From Aureimonas sp. SK2 (GTDB lineage Bacteria > Pseudomonadota > Alphaproteobacteria > Rhizobiales > Rhizobiaceae): a DNA stretch of 64,000 nt. Below, in pieces: positions 35,328 through 45,116 of the stretch (positions within the stretch are counted from its first letter, which is position 1; every line of letters starts with the position of its first letter). The notes under the pieces are model-generated. The model saw only the letters and a program-made list of their open reading frames with translations, was not told where the DNA came from and did no database searches. The position numbers were made by a program, and so were the translations under genes. The stretch lies in the NCBI RefSeq assembly GCF_029813115.1, contig NZ_JAPZDS010000001.1:124001-188000 (forward strand), given 5' to 3'.

Positions 35328-36427
35328 TCGCGGCGGCGTTCCAGGGGCGGCTCGGCGGCTTCTCGCTGGACGCCGCGTTCCACGCGCCGATGCGCGGTGT
35401 GACGGCGCTGTTCGGCCCGTCCGGCTGCGGCAAGACGACGATCCTTCGATGCGTCGCCGGGCTCCAGCGGCTGGACGGTGTTCTACGGATCGGCGGCGAG
35501 GTCTGGCAGGAGGGGGGGACCTTCCTCGCGCCGCATCGGCGCCCGGTCGGCTACGTCTTCCAAGAGGCGAGCCTCTTCGCGCACCGCTCGGTGCGCGGCA
35601 ACCTCCTCTACGGCTTCGAGCGCGCCACCCGCGGCGCGAGCGGACCTCCGGCGATCGGCTTCGACGAGGTCTGCGACCTTCTCGGCCTCGACCGGCTGAT
35701 CGACCGGTCGCCGCGCCATCTGTCGGGCGGCGAGCGGCAGCGGGTGTCGCTCGGCCGGGCGCTCCTTTCGCAGCCGCGCCTCCTCCTGATGGACGAGCCG
35801 CTCTCGGCGCTCGACGCGATGGCCAAGGCGGAAATCCTGCCCTACTTCGAGCGGCTCCACGCGCGGCTCGACTTGCCGATCCTGCTCGTGACGCACGACA
35901 TCGCCGAGGTCGAGCGTCTGGCGGACCGGCTGGTCCTGCTGCGGGCTGGACGTGTCGAGGCCGAGGGGCCGCTCAACGATCTCCTGACCGATCCGGCCTT
36001 GCCCTTCGCCCGCACGCGCGGCACCGCCGCGGTTCTGGTCGCGCGGGTTCTCGGGAAAGAGCCGGGCGATGGATTGCTGCGGCTCGATCTCGACGGACAG
36101 GCGGTGCTGGTCGCGGGCGTCTCACCGGAAGCGGGCACCGCCGTCCGGCTGCGGGTGGCGGCCTCGGACGTCAGCCTAACTCTGGACCGGCCCTCGCGGT
36201 CCACGATCCTCAACGTTCTCGCGGCGCGGATCGTGACGGTCGCCGAGGCGGGGGAGGCGGAGGTCGCCGTGTCGCTGGCCCTGCGCGACGGGGCGGGGCA
36301 GCGGCTCCAGGCCCGCATCACCCGCCGCTCGCTCGACGCGCTGGCGCTCGCGCCCGGCATGGACGTCTTCGCCCAGATCAAGGGCGCCTCGCTCAGCGCC
36401 TCGCCGAGCGGCTGCGCCCCTGAGTGA
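35324..36427 (+). CDS. modC: Molybdate ABC transporter ATP-binding protein
   Basis: 367 residues. Walker [10 protein letters not shown], signature [15 protein letters not shown], Walker [13 protein letters not shown] and the H-loop [13 protein letters not shown] are intact. A C-terminal Mop/TOBE-like domain ([45 protein letters not shown]) may bind molybdate and give feedback control, which could compensate for the short ModE. ATG overlaps the modB stop. Confidence 0.94.
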   Translation: MIAAAFQGRLGGFSLDAAFHAPMRGVTALFGPSGCGKTTILRCVAGLQRLDGVLRIGGEVWQEGGTFLAPHRRPVGYVFQEASLFAHRSVRGNLLYGFERATRGASGPPAIGFDEVCDLLGLDRLIDRSPRHLSGGERQRVSLGRALLSQPRLLLMDEPLSALDAMAKAEILPYFERLHARLDLPILLVTHDIAEVERLADRLVLLRAGRVEAEGPLNDLLTDPALPFARTRGTAAVLVARVLGKEPGDGLLRLDLDGQAVLVAGVSPEAGTAVRLRVAASDVSLTLDRPSRSTILNVLAARIVTVAEAGEAEVAVSLALRDGAGQRLQARITRRSLDALALAPGMDVFAQIKGASLSASPSGCAPE

Positions 36428-36435
36428 CGGGCCGG

Positions 36436-36678
36436 TCAGTCGATATAGAACGACCGCCGGCCCTCGCGCAGGGCTTCGTCGCGCGTGACGCCGATATCGC
36501 GCAACTGATCGTCCGAGAGGTCGAGCAGCGCGCGACGGCTGCGACGCAAGCCGGCCTCGCGCTTCAGGCGGGCGAGCGAGCGGAGAGCTGCCTCCCAAGG
36601 CGAGATAATCCTCGCAGGGCGATCGCACCGCGATCCGATTGTACCCCTCGAATACCAAAGCTTCAGCCAGGCGGCCAT
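36436..36678 (-). CDS. DUF1127 small protein
   Basis: 80 residues from ATG 36678; an in-frame ATG at 36699 would add seven. The C-terminal 45 residues have the DUF1127 pattern: RRSRRALLDLSDDQLRDIGV followed by TRDEALRE. Small DUF1127 proteins in rhizobia affect phosphate, carbon or envelope traits and some bind RNA. Very basic N-terminal part. It converges on modC and diverges from the MocR regulator; repeated GATTGTACCCC motifs lie over its start and within its coding region. Confidence 0.82.
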   Translation of the reverse strand: MAAWLKLWYSRGTIGSRCDRPARIISPWEAALRSLARLKREAGLRRSRRALLDLSDDQLRDIGVTRDEALREGRRSFYID

Positions 36679-36725
36679 GATTGTACCCCAATTTATCATT
36701 CGGGATGGGTTACAATCTGTACCGT
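36637..36725. promoter_or_regulatory. Candidate operator array between DUF1127 gene and MocR regulator
   Basis: GATTGTACCCC occurs at 36637-36647 and again at 36679-36689, exactly 42 bases apart (four DNA turns). A degenerate inverted copy GGGTTACAATC is at 36707-36717, followed by TGTACC. MocR-family regulators often bind spaced repeats beside their own promoter, so autoregulation plus control of the DUF1127 gene is likely. Confidence 0.55.
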
Positions 36726-36762
36726 TGACCCTGATTGTGAGGCAAGATACGTTCTTGTCACC

Positions 36763-38175
36763 ATGACAAATTGGCTTCCCACGATTGTCGCCGGTGACGG
36801 TCCGTACTATGCGCGGCTCGCGGACGCGATCGAGACGGCCGTGGACGATGGCGTCTTGGCGCCGGGTGCGCGTCTGCCGCCTCAGCGGAACCTCGCCTTC
36901 GACCTAGGGGTGACAATCGGTACAATCGGGCGAGCCTATGCGCTCCTGCGAGAGCGAGGCCTGGTGAGCGGCGAGGTCGGGCGCGGCACCTATATCCTCG
37001 ATCAAGGGAGAGGCCAGGCGGATCGTCCCAGCCTGGCCTTTTCGTCCTTCGGCGGCACGCGGCTCACAGACGCGCCGCCGGGCAAGCTGCGGATGGACAC
37101 GACCGCCGCGCCCGATCTCGGGCAGGACGCCGTGGTCGGCCCCTTGTTCGCCGAGATCGCGCGGGAGAACCCGCTGGAGATCGCCAGCTATTCGCGCACC
37201 CATCTCAACTCCTGGCTGGAGGCTGGCGTGCGCTGGCTGGGGCGCAACGGCTGGAGGCCACAGCCGGACGACATGGTGCCGACCCACGGCGCGCACGCGG
37301 CCGCGCTCGCGGTGATCGCGGCGATGACCGCGCCGGGCGACCGGGTCGCCTTCGAAACGCTGACCTACAGCCAGATCAGCCGCAGCGCCCGGCTGATCGG
37401 CCGGCGAACGGTGTCGATGGAGATGGACGAGCACGGCCTCGTTCCCGACGACTTCGAGCGCGTCTGCGCCCAGCAGCACCCCAAGCTCGCCTTTCTGATG
37501 CCGGCCGGGCACAACCCGACGCTCGCGATCCTTCCCGAGGACCGACGCCGCCAGATTGCGGACATTGCCCGGCGGTACAATGTCTGGCTGATCGAGGACG
37601 AGGTCTATGGCGGAACCACGGGCGATCCGACGCCGCTCCTGGCGAGCCTCGCCCCGGAGCGCACCTTCGTCGTCGGGGGGCTGTCGAAGAGCGTGGCGGC
37701 GGGCGTTCGCGGCGGATGGGTGGCTTGTCCACCCAACGTCGCACAGCGCTTGAAGGTGACGCACAAGCTGACGACCGGAGGGCTGTCCTTCATCCTCGCC
37801 GAGGCCGGCGCGCGCCTCGTGCTGTCGGGCGCGGCGGCCGAGCTTCGGGATCGCGTCACGGGCGAGATCGCGGCGCGTGAGGGCCTGGCGCGTCAGATCC
37901 TGGCCGAACACGAGTTCACCTCGCACCCGCATCTGCCGTTCCTGTGGCTGAAGCTGCCGTCGCCTTGGCTGTCAGGAACATTCAAGGCGGCGGCAGCGCG
38001 CGACAACGTGCTGATCGACGACGAGGACGAGTTCAAGGCCGACCGGCTGGAGCGCAGCTTCCACCGCGTGCGGATCGCCTTCTCCTCCGTCGATCGGGCG
38101 GCGATCGTGGCAGGCTTCCGGCGTGTCGGAAGCCTTCTCGAGTCGGGCGCGGCCGGCTACGACGGCGAGGTCTGA
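36763..38175 (+). CDS. MocR-family (GntR HTH plus aminotransferase-like) regulator
   Basis: 470 residues. N-terminal GntR winged helix (YYARLADAIETAVDDGVLAP, GARLPPQRNLAFDLGVTIGT, VGRGTYI) followed by a fold-type I aminotransferase-like domain of about 350 residues with the PLP lysine in VGGLSKSVAAGVRGGW and the upstream AGHNPT and EDEVYGG motifs. Such proteins sense PLP or amino-compounds. The target cannot be named. The coding region itself contains two more GGTACAAT motifs (near 36919 and 37574). Confidence 0.92.
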   Translation: MTNWLPTIVAGDGPYYARLADAIETAVDDGVLAPGARLPPQRNLAFDLGVTIGTIGRAYALLRERGLVSGEVGRGTYILDQGRGQADRPSLAFSSFGGTRLTDAPPGKLRMDTTAAPDLGQDAVVGPLFAEIARENPLEIASYSRTHLNSWLEAGVRWLGRNGWRPQPDDMVPTHGAHAAALAVIAAMTAPGDRVAFETLTYSQISRSARLIGRRTVSMEMDEHGLVPDDFERVCAQQHPKLAFLMPAGHNPTLAILPEDRRRQIADIARRYNVWLIEDEVYGGTTGDPTPLLASLAPERTFVVGGLSKSVAAGVRGGWVACPPNVAQRLKVTHKLTTGGLSFILAEAGARLVLSGAAAELRDRVTGEIAAREGLARQILAEHEFTSHPHLPFLWLKLPSPWLSGTFKAAAARDNVLIDDEDEFKADRLERSFHRVRIAFSSVDRAAIVAGFRRVGSLLESGAAGYDGEV

Positions 38176-38177
38176 GC

Positions 38178-38209
38178 GCAAAAAGGGCGCCTCGCGGCGC
38201 CCTTTTGCT
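38178..38209. terminator. Bidirectional terminator between MocR gene and RND pump gene
   Basis: AAAAGGGCGCC, loop TCGC, GGCGCCCTTTT: a perfect stem flanked by A and T runs. Confidence 0.92.
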
Positions 38210-38217
38210 GCACATCC

Positions 38218-41200
38218 TCAGTGGGCGGGCTTCGCCTCCGGCGGCGTGGAGCCCGCGTCCTTCGTCTTCGGCTTCTTGTCGCGCGCGAGCAGCTTGTAGA
38301 ACAGCGGCACGAAGAAGATCGCGACGAAGGTCGCCATCAGCATGCCGCCAATCACGCCCGTGCCGATCGAATGCCGGCTGGCCGAGCTGGCGCCGGTGGC
38401 GATGGCGAGCGGCACGACGCCGAGGATGAAGGCCATCGACGTCATGACGATCGGGCGGAAGCGCAGCTTGGCCCCTTCGAGTGCGGCGTCGAAGGCCGAT
38501 AGACCTTCCTCGCGCTTCAACTGCGCGAATTCCACGATCAGGATCGCATTCTTGGCCGCAAGGCCCACCAGCGTCACCAGACCGATCTGGAAGTAGGTGT
38601 CGATCTCGAGCCCGCGCAGCCAGATGGCGAGCAGCGCACCGAACATGGCGAAGGGCACGGCGAGGATCACCGCGATCGGCAGCGACCAGCGTTCGTACTG
38701 CGCCGCCAGGATCAGGAACACCATGACCATGCCGAAACCGATGGCGATGGCACCCGTACCGCCGGCCTGGATCTCCTGGTAGGCGGAGCCGGTCCAGGCG
38801 ATCTCGTAGCCCTCGGGAAGGGCCTCGGCCGCCGCTTCCTGCATCGCCTGGAGCGACTGCCCGGACGAGTATCCGGGAGCCGGGCCGCCCGAGACCTTGG
38901 CTGCGTTGAAGGCGTTGAAGCGCTCGATCAGATCCGGGCCGACGATGCGCTTGGTGATCAGGAGTGAATCCAGCGGCACCATGGAGCCGTTGGAGGCCTG
39001 GACATAGACGAAGCGCAGGTCCTCGGGCTTCTCGCGGAAATCGGACTCCGACTGAAGCGAAACGCGGTAGTTGCGGCCGAGCAGGGTGAAGTCGTTGACG
39101 TAGAGCGAGCCGAAGGTCGACTGCATGGTCTCGAAGATGGAGGCGATGGGAACGCCGAGCGCCTTCGCCTTCTCGCGATCGACGTCGATCTGGTACTGCG
39201 GCACGTTGGCCTCGAACGTGGTACGCACGCCCGAAAGCTCCGGCCGTTTGGCGGCCGCCGCGACGAGGGACTGCGTCGCCTCGATGAGCCCTTGGCTGCC
39301 CTGGCCGGTCCGGTCCTGGACGAAGAGGTCGAAGCCGCCCGTGGTCGAGAGGCCCTGGATCGGCGGCGGCGAGAAGGCGAGCACCATGCCGTCCTGGATG
39401 CCTGCGTTCATGCCGATGAAGGCGCCTGGCAGGTTCCGCGCGTCCATCGACGGATCGGTGCGCTCGGACCAGTCCTTGAGCGTCACGAAAGCCGCGCCCG
39501 CGCTGGACTTCTGCGAACCGGACAGGAGGTCGAAGCCGGCAAAGGCGACGACATCCTCGACCGCCGGGTGCTGGCGAATGTTGGCCGACACCTGGTTCAT
39601 CACGTCGGTTGTCCGCGACAGCGAGGCGGCCGGCGGCAGCATGGCGACCGCGAGGTTCGTTCCCTGGTCCTCGTCCGGCACGAGCGAGGACGGAATGGTC
39701 TGGAAGAGATAGACCGTGCCGCCGATCAGCGCGAAGAACAGGACGAGCGACAGGAACGCCCGGCGCATGAAGAAGGCGACGCCGTGGCCGTAGGCGTTCG
39801 TCAGCTTGTCGAACATCCGGTTGAACCAGCGGAACGGCGCCAGCGGCTCCTTGTGCTCCTTGCGCAGGATCAGGCCGCAGAGCGCGGGCGTCAGCGTGAG
39901 AGCCACGATGCCGGAGATCGTGACCGAGGTCGCGATGGTCACGGCGAACTGCCGATACATCGTGCCCGTCAGGCCACCCAGGAAGGCGACGGGGATGAAG
40001 ACGGCGCAGAGCACCAGAACGATGGCGATGACGGGCGAGGTGACCTCGCTCATCGCCTTGGCTGTCGCGTCCTTCGGGTTCAGTCCCTCGTCGCGCATGA
40101 TGCGCTCGACGTTCTCGAGCACGACGATCGCGTCGTCCACGACGATGCCGATGGCGAGAACGAGCCCGAACAGCGTGAGGAGGTTGATCGAGAAGCCGAG
40201 AGCCAGCAGGACGCCGAAGGTGCCGATGATCGAAACGGGCACCGCGATCATCGGGATCAGCGTCGCGCGGAAGCTCTGGAGGAAGAGGTAGACCACGACC
40301 AGGACGAGCACCATCGCCTCGATGAACGTGTGGATCACCGATTCGATGGAGGCGTTGATGAACTTCGTCGTGTCGTAGGGGATCGCGTAGGTGATGCCGT
40401 CCGGGAACGACTGCGACAGCTCCGACATGCGCGTATTGACGGCCTCCAGCACGTTCAACGCGTTGGCGCCCGGCTGGAGATAGAGGCCGATCGGGATCGT
40501 CTCGTTGCCGTTGTAGGTGGCGTTGAAGGCGTAGTCCTGCGCCCCCAGCTCGACGCGCGCGATGTCCTTGAGAAGCAGCGAGGCGCCGTTGGCGTCGGAG
40601 CGGATGATGATGTTCTCGAAGGCCTGCGCGTCCGGCAGGCGGCCGGCGGTCGTCACCGAATAGGTGAAGGCCAGCGGCGTGTTGGATGGCTGGGCGCCGA
40701 ACTGGCCGGCGGCGAACTGGGCGTTCTGCTCGCGGATCGCGTTGGCGACGTCGCCGGGCGTGAGCTGGTACTGGGCGAGCTGGTCGGGGCGCAGCCAGAT
40801 GCGCATGGAGTAGTTGCGCTGCCCGAAGAGCTGCGCGTTGCCGACGCCGGGCACGCGCTTCAGCTCGTCCAGCACGTAGAGGAGTGCGTAGTTCGAGACA
40901 TAGGTCGCGTCGTAGCGCGGGTCGGACGAGGACATGGTCGCGACCGCGAGGATCGACGAGGACTGCTTCGTCACGGTCACGCCGAGGCGCTGCACCTCGG
41001 CGGGAAGGGACGAGATCGCCTGCTGCACGCGGTTGTTGACGTTGATGGTCGCCTGGTCGGGATCGGTACCCGATTGGAACGTGACGTTGATGGTCGAGGT
41101 GCCCGCCGAGGAGTTCGACGAGTTCATGTAGATCATGTCCTCGACGCCGTTGACGACCTGCTCGATCGGGGCCGCGACGGTCTGCGCCACGGTTTCGGCG

Positions 41201-41358
41201 GAGGCGCCGGGATAGGTCGCGGCGATCTGCACCTGCGGCGGCACGAGCTCGGGATACTGCTCGATCGGCAGCGAGCGCATGCCCGCAAGGCCGGCCAGAA
41301 GGATGATGATCGAGATGACGGCCGCAAAGACCGGCCGGTCGACGAAGAAGCGGTTCAC
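38218..41358 (-). CDS. RND multidrug efflux pump, inner-membrane permease
   Basis: 1046 residues, the normal length of the HAE1 (AcrB/MexB/BepE) family. N-terminus [20 protein letters not shown] and repeated blocks such as [40 protein letters not shown] (proton-relay aspartates), [20 protein letters not shown] and the C-terminal half [20 protein letters not shown] are all present. A proton-driven drug exporter working with the adaptor encoded just upstream and a TolC-type channel not in this window. GTG start overlaps the adaptor stop by four bases. A 689-residue frame antisense to it is a shadow. Confidence 0.95.
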   Translation of the reverse strand: MNRFFVDRPVFAAVISIIILLAGLAGMRSLPIEQYPELVPPQVQIAATYPGASAETVAQTVAAPIEQVVNGVEDMIYMNSSNSSAGTSTINVTFQSGTDPDQATINVNNRVQQAISSLPAEVQRLGVTVTKQSSSILAVATMSSSDPRYDATYVSNYALLYVLDELKRVPGVGNAQLFGQRNYSMRIWLRPDQLAQYQLTPGDVANAIREQNAQFAAGQFGAQPSNTPLAFTYSVTTAGRLPDAQAFENIIIRSDANGASLLLKDIARVELGAQDYAFNATYNGNETIPIGLYLQPGANALNVLEAVNTRMSELSQSFPDGITYAIPYDTTKFINASIESVIHTFIEAMVLVLVVVYLFLQSFRATLIPMIAVPVSIIGTFGVLLALGFSINLLTLFGLVLAIGIVVDDAIVVLENVERIMRDEGLNPKDATAKAMSEVTSPVIAIVLVLCAVFIPVAFLGGLTGTMYRQFAVTIATSVTISGIVALTLTPALCGLILRKEHKEPLAPFRWFNRMFDKLTNAYGHGVAFFMRRAFLSLVLFFALIGGTVYLFQTIPSSLVPDEDQGTNLAVAMLPPAASLSRTTDVMNQVSANIRQHPAVEDVVAFAGFDLLSGSQKSSAGAAFVTLKDWSERTDPSMDARNLPGAFIGMNAGIQDGMVLAFSPPPIQGLSTTGGFDLFVQDRTGQGSQGLIEATQSLVAAAAKRPELSGVRTTFEANVPQYQIDVDREKAKALGVPIASIFETMQSTFGSLYVNDFTLLGRNYRVSLQSESDFREKPEDLRFVYVQASNGSMVPLDSLLITKRIVGPDLIERFNAFNAAKVSGGPAPGYSSGQSLQAMQEAAAEALPEGYEIAWTGSAYQEIQAGGTGAIAIGFGMVMVFLILAAQYERWSLPIAVILAVPFAMFGALLAIWLRGLEIDTYFQIGLVTLVGLAAKNAILIVEFAQLKREEGLSAFDAALEGAKLRFRPIVMTSMAFILGVVPLAIATGASSASRHSIGTGVIGGMLMATFVAIFFVPLFYKLLARDKKPKTKDAGSTPPEAKPAH

Positions 41359-42572
41359 TGAGCGGCTCCGGCCTGGGGCGCGGCGTCGGCGGCCGCCTGC
41401 TGGGGCGCGGCGCCCTCGGCGCCCGCCTGCGGCTGGCCTTGCTGGGGCGCCTGGCCCTCGGTCGGGGTCACCGGCGAGCCAGGGCGAACCTTGATGACGC
41501 CGATGGTGACGATGCGGTCGCCGTCCTTCAGGCCGTCGGAAATCAGCAGTCGGCCCTCAAGCTCGCGCCCCACGGTGACCGGGCGCACCGCCGCGACGTT
41601 CTTGTCGTCCAGCGTGTAGACGAAGGTGCCCTGCGGACCCTGCATCAGCGCCTCGGTCGGGATGGTCACGGCGTTGGGGACGACGATGCCCTCGATCTCC
41701 ACGCGCACGAACTGGCCGGGCAGGAGCTGACTGTCCGGATTGGGCAGAACGGCGCGCGACAGGATCGTACCCGTCGACTGGTCGATGTTGGAGGAGGTGA
41801 AATCGATCGTGCCGGTCTGATCGTAGTTGGTGCCGTTGCCGAAGCGAACGGTGACGCGCAACTGATCGAGCGAACCTTCGGCCTGCCCGGACTCGATCAT
41901 GTTGCGGATGGAGAAGGCCTCCGAATCGGCGGCCGAGAAATTGACATAGGCCGGGTCGAGCTGGGTGATCCGCGTCAGGAGATCGCCGGTGTTGAGGAGC
42001 GAGCCCTCCGGCACCTGTTCGAGGCTGGTGATGCCGCTGGCCGGCGCTTCGACGGAGGCGTAGTCGAGCGAGAGCGTTGCGGTCTGGAGCTGCGCCTCGG
42101 CGGCGGCGACCTGCGCGTCGGCCAGGAGGCGCTGCGAGGTCGCGTCGTCGAGCGTCGCCGTGGAGGTCGCGCCCGAGCGCACGAGGGCCTGGGTCCGCTC
42201 CTGCGTGCGGACGGCGTTGGCCTGCGTTGCCTGCGCCTGCTGCAGTTGCGCCTCCGCCAGGGCCACCTGCGCCTCGAACGGGCGACGGTCGATCTCGAAC
42301 AGGAGGTCGCCCTCGTTGACGCGCGAGCCCTCGTTGAAGGCGCGCCGAAGCAGGATGCCGCCGACCTGGGCGCGGACTTCGACCTCACGCGACGAGGCGA
42401 CGCGCGCGGGATACTCGAAAGTGACCGGCACGTTCTCCGCCTTCACGGTCGCCACCGTCACGGCGGGGGGAGGGGGAGCGGCACCGCCGCCGGGCGCCTG
42501 CGCCAGCGCCAGCGCGGGGGCGACGAATGCCAGAAACACTGCCGTCGACAGGAGAAGGGAAGAACGAGGCAT
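41355..42572 (-). CDS. RND efflux periplasmic adaptor (membrane fusion protein)
   Basis: 405 residues. Signal peptide [20 protein letters not shown]. Lipoyl/hairpin region [20 protein letters not shown] and [20 protein letters not shown], alpha-helical hairpin rich in Ala/Gln, then beta-barrel ([25 protein letters not shown]). It bridges the permease and the outer-membrane channel. The C-terminal 40 residues are a Gln/Ala/Pro low-complexity tail. GGAG precedes ATG 42572. Divergent from the TetR regulator. Confidence 0.94.
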   Translation of the reverse strand: MPRSSLLLSTAVFLAFVAPALALAQAPGGGAAPPPPAVTVATVKAENVPVTFEYPARVASSREVEVRAQVGGILLRRAFNEGSRVNEGDLLFEIDRRPFEAQVALAEAQLQQAQATQANAVRTQERTQALVRSGATSTATLDDATSQRLLADAQVAAAEAQLQTATLSLDYASVEAPASGITSLEQVPEGSLLNTGDLLTRITQLDPAYVNFSAADSEAFSIRNMIESGQAEGSLDQLRVTVRFGNGTNYDQTGTIDFTSSNIDQSTGTILSRAVLPNPDSQLLPGQFVRVEIEGIVVPNAVTIPTEALMQGPQGTFVYTLDDKNVAAVRPVTVGRELEGRLLISDGLKDGDRIVTIGVIKVRPGSPVTPTEGQAPQQGQPQAGAEGAAPQQAAADAAPQAGAAQ

Positions 42573-42623
42573 CGGGAACTCCGGGAGGCCGGACCGCGCA
42601 ATCCAGCTTGAAGATGCGGCTAC

Positions 42624-42645
42624 ATACATTCATATATGGATGTAT
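42624..42645. promoter_or_regulatory. AcrR-type operator between adaptor and regulator genes
   Basis: A 22-base palindrome with 10 of 11 matching pairs: ATACAT at one end, ATGTAT at the other, centred on CATATATG. It resembles the E. coli AcrR operator. It overlaps the most upstream possible start of the regulator, supporting the later start at 42657. Confidence 0.7.
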
Positions 42646-42656
42646 TCAAGGAGGCG

Positions 42657-43292
42657 ATGGTGCGGCGAACCAAGGCAGAAGCTCTCGAGACGCGAAGCGT
42701 GATTCTGGATGCCGCCGAGCAGGAGTTCTTCGAGCGGGGGGTAAGTCAGACAAGCCTCACCCACATAGCGTCGCGGGCCGGACTGACGAGGGGCGCGATC
42801 TACTGGCACTTCTCGGGCAAGAGCGACCTGTTCCTGGCCATGCACGAGCGCGCCTACCTGCCGCAGCGCGTCTTTCTCGACAGCCAGAACCTCCTCTCCG
42901 ACGAGCGCCCGCTGGCGGCGCTGGAGCGCACGATGCTGGAGAGCATGCGCCGGTTCGTCGCCGACGAGCGGGCCAAGCGGGTCTATTCGATTTTGGTTCT
43001 GCGCTGCGAGTATGTGGGAGAGATGGAAAACGTCATGTGCGCCCATCGCGAGGGCGAAGACCACATGATGGCGGTGATCGTCGCGGCCTTCGAAAAGGCG
43101 CGCGACCGGGGAGAACTGCGGGCGGGCCTCTCGCCGGCGCTCGTGACCAACGTGTGCATGGGCGCGATGACCGGCCTTCTGACCGAGTGGCTCCGACAGA
43201 ACGAGAGCTTCGACCTCGTCGCGGCCGCCGAACTAGCCCTGAGCGGCCTGTTCGACGGCCTGCGAACGGTGCGGCTGGCCAAGAGCGCCTGA
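42657..43292 (+). CDS. TetR/AcrR-family repressor of the efflux operon
   Basis: 211 residues. N-terminal helix-turn-helix RSVILDAAEQEFFERGVSQT, SLTHIASRAGLTRGAIYWHF, SGKSDLFLAM is close to AcrR/AmeR/BepR style. The C-terminal ligand domain is typical in length. ATG 42657 is preferred because AAGGAGG precedes it and AcrR homologues begin with a similar MxRRTKxEAxxTR; ATG 42636 lies inside the palindromic operator. It presumably represses the divergent pump genes and itself until a drug binds. Confidence 0.9.
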   Translation: MVRRTKAEALETRSVILDAAEQEFFERGVSQTSLTHIASRAGLTRGAIYWHFSGKSDLFLAMHERAYLPQRVFLDSQNLLSDERPLAALERTMLESMRRFVADERAKRVYSILVLRCEYVGEMENVMCAHREGEDHMMAVIVAAFEKARDRGELRAGLSPALVTNVCMGAMTGLLTEWLRQNESFDLVAAAELALSGLFDGLRTVRLAKSA

Positions 43293-43293
43293 T

Positions 43294-43566
43294 CTAGAAC
43301 GGCATGGCTGGCACGGCTCGAAGGGCCATCAGGCGGCGGACCGCGATGTGGCGATTGAGGTCGTAGCCGGGGTCGCCGCTCCGCGCCCTGCGCCGAAGGC
43401 GGGCATCCTCCGCCGCCAACGCCTTCCATGCCTCAATGGAATAGGGGTTCGCGCCGGCGGCCGCGGTGTCGGGTGTCAGATGCCGCCGCAGCCCTTCGCC
43501 GAAGCGACGCACCTCCTGTCGGAGGCGTTTCTCGAATCGCAGGATCGCTTCGTCGCTCGGATGCAT
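43294..43566 (-). CDS. Hypothetical protein, 90 residues
   Basis: Very basic, helical-looking protein with no recognised motif (RFEKRLRQEVRRFGEGLRRH near the start, RHIAVRRLMALRAVPAMPF at the end). Codon third positions are strongly G/C, so it is probably real. It converges with the TetR gene with a one-base gap and diverges from the GafY-like gene. Confidence 0.6.
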   Translation of the reverse strand: MHPSDEAILRFEKRLRQEVRRFGEGLRRHLTPDTAAAGANPYSIEAWKALAAEDARLRRRARSGDPGYDLNRHIAVRRLMALRAVPAMPF

Positions 43567-43770
43567 GTTGAAAATCCACGTTGAAGCCGCAGCTTCGACG
43601 CCGCCGCTGCCGCGTGGACTGAATTCCTAGAGCCGGCTGTGGATTCCGGGGATATCTGACGTGCGAGGTCAGCCGTCTCGGGCTTTGCGAACGGTGGCGT
43701 TAAAGAAAATATTCCTACACCCGTTCCGGCCTTGTTAGCGTTCGCTCATCGCAAGCCACGGAGTCCCGTC
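43567..43770. promoter_or_regulatory. Promoter region upstream of the GafY-like gene
   Basis: 204 bases. It carries an AT-rich patch (GTTAAAGAAAATATTCC around 43700) suitable for a promoter and two GANTC sites, GATTC at 43642-43646 and GAGTC at 43761-43765, the second just before the start codon. Methylation by a CcrM-type enzyme could therefore link this promoter to the cell cycle; that is inference. Confidence 0.45.
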
Positions 43771-44175
43771 ATGTCCCCCCGTTTCGACCGAGCCACTGTC
43801 GCCCATCTCCCTCCGCCCGCCGGCCGCGGCAACTTGGGCGGACAGGGGCGGCTCCAGTGCCGTGTCGCGATCGATATCGTTTCGGCGTTCCTGGGCGTGC
43901 CGGCCGCCGACATCCTGTCCGAGCGGCGCGCGCAGGCACCCATCGCCCGTGCACGGCATGTCGCGATGTATCTTGCCCATGTCAGCTTCCAGCTTTCGCT
44001 GAACGCGGTGGCGAACGGCTTCGGGCGCGATCGCAGCAGCGTGTCCTACGGGGTCGCGCGGGTCGAAGACGGGCGCGACGACCGCGCCTTCGACGCCATG
44101 CTCGGCCGGATGGAGGCGCTTGCCCTGTCCTGCCGCCGCCTGATGATCCCCGGCGCCGCCGACGAGGACTTCTGA
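43771..44175 (+). CDS. gafY: DnaA domain IV-like DNA-binding protein (GafY-like GTA activator)
   Basis: 134 residues. The core ARARHVAMYLAHVSFQLSLN, AVANGFGRDRSSVSYGVARV matches the C-terminal DnaA-box-binding domain (DnaA: R-x-AM-LA....S...IG..FGGRDHSTV). The ATPase domains of DnaA are absent. In Rhodobacter GafA, and in Caulobacter the pair GafY/GafZ, a DnaA-like HTH protein binds the GTA promoter. The DUF6456 partner three bases downstream supports GafY here. The alternative is an unrelated HTH regulator. Start ATG 43771. Confidence 0.72.
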   Translation: MSPRFDRATVAHLPPPAGRGNLGGQGRLQCRVAIDIVSAFLGVPAADILSERRAQAPIARARHVAMYLAHVSFQLSLNAVANGFGRDRSSVSYGVARVEDGRDDRAFDAMLGRMEALALSCRRLMIPGAADEDF

Positions 44176-44178
44176 CCG

Positions 44179-44631
44179 ATGGCGGCGAGCGACGAATCAC
44201 CGCTCACCCGGCTTGCATCCCGCAAGGGCACCGACGGAAAGCCGTACCTTTCCGCACCCGAAGTGGCGGCAGGCGAGCGTCTGCGGATCGACTTCACCCG
44301 CGGGGGCCTCAGCCCCAGCGTCACCCAGCGCTGGGACGACGCGCCGCGCACAGGCGGGCGGGCAGGGCCGACCGACCTGTCGGACGCGGTTCTGGATTGC
44401 CGGCGTCGGGTGGAACTGGCGCTGAAGGCGGTCGGCCCGGAACTGTCAGGCGTTCTGCTCGACGTCTGCTGCTTCCTGAAGGGGACCGAGCGGGTCGAGG
44501 CCGAACGGCAGTGGCCGGCGCGGTCGGCCAAGCTGATGCTGAAGGCCGGCCTTTCGGCCCTCGCCCGGCACTACGGGCTGGTGCACGAAGCGGAGGCGGG
44601 GCGCGGAGCGATCCGCGCCTGGAAGGGCTGA
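44179..44631 (+). CDS. gafZ: DUF6456-domain protein (GafZ-like GTA activator/anti-terminator)
   Basis: 150 residues. The DUF6456 core is visible: LSAPEVAAGERLRIDFTRGG, LSPSVTQRWD, AVLDCRRRVELALKAVGPEL, GVLLDVCCFLKGTERVEAER, WPARSAKLMLKAGLSALARH. This sigma/omega-related domain forms the C-terminal half of Rhodobacter GafA. In Caulobacter the separate GafZ protein contacts RNA polymerase with GafY and lets it pass terminators in the GTA cluster. Three bases separate it from the GafY-like gene, so they are co-translated. Confidence 0.75.
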   Translation: MAASDESPLTRLASRKGTDGKPYLSAPEVAAGERLRIDFTRGGLSPSVTQRWDDAPRTGGRAGPTDLSDAVLDCRRRVELALKAVGPELSGVLLDVCCFLKGTERVEAERQWPARSAKLMLKAGLSALARHYGLVHEAEAGRGAIRAWKG

Positions 44632-44635
44632 CTGG

Positions 44636-45058
44636 TCAGGCGGCTTCCATCGCGGCACGGGCGTCGGCCTGGATGCGCCGGACCATGGAGCGAAGGCCGT
44701 TGGAGCGCTGCGGGGTCAGGTGATCCTGGAGGCCGATGCGCCCGAAGAGGGCTTCGGCGTCGAGCGTCAGAATCTCCGGCGCCGTGCGCCCGGAGTAGAG
44801 CGAGAGCGCGACGGCGACGAGGCCCTTCACGATATGCGCGTCGGACTGGCCGGCAAAGGTGACGTGCGGAGGCGAGGCGTCGTCGGTCCGGCTGGTAAGC
44901 CAGACCTGGCTGACGCAGCCGGGCACCTTGGTCTGCTCGTTGCGATCCGCCTCCGGCATGTCCGGAAGTTCGCGTCCGAGTTCGATCAGGTAGCGGTAGC
45001 GGTCTTCCCAATCGTCGAGAAGCTCGAAGTCGGAGACGATCTCGTCGATGTCGCGCAT
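44636..45058 (-). CDS. sufE: SufE-family sulfur acceptor
   Basis: 140 residues. SufE accepts persulfide from SufS and passes it to the SufBCD scaffold for Fe-S cluster assembly. Motifs: WEDRYRYLIELGRELPDMPE, VPGCVSQVWL with the active Cys48, and DAHIVKGLVAVALSLYSGRT. Other suf genes are not adjacent. It converges with the GafZ-like gene. Confidence 0.93.
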   Translation of the reverse strand: MRDIDEIVSDFELLDDWEDRYRYLIELGRELPDMPEADRNEQTKVPGCVSQVWLTSRTDDASPPHVTFAGQSDAHIVKGLVAVALSLYSGRTAPEILTLDAEALFGRIGLQDHLTPQRSNGLRSMVRRIQADARAAMEAA

Positions 45059-45116
45059 GATGTCCTCTTTGCCCGGGCCTCATATAGGCCGGCGGACAGC
45101 GCTTGTCAGGCGGGAC

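Noticed and set aside
39292-41361. 689-residue plus-strand ORF
   Set aside because: It is antisense to the RND permease, which has clear motifs. The shadow is His/Arg/Glu rich without domains.
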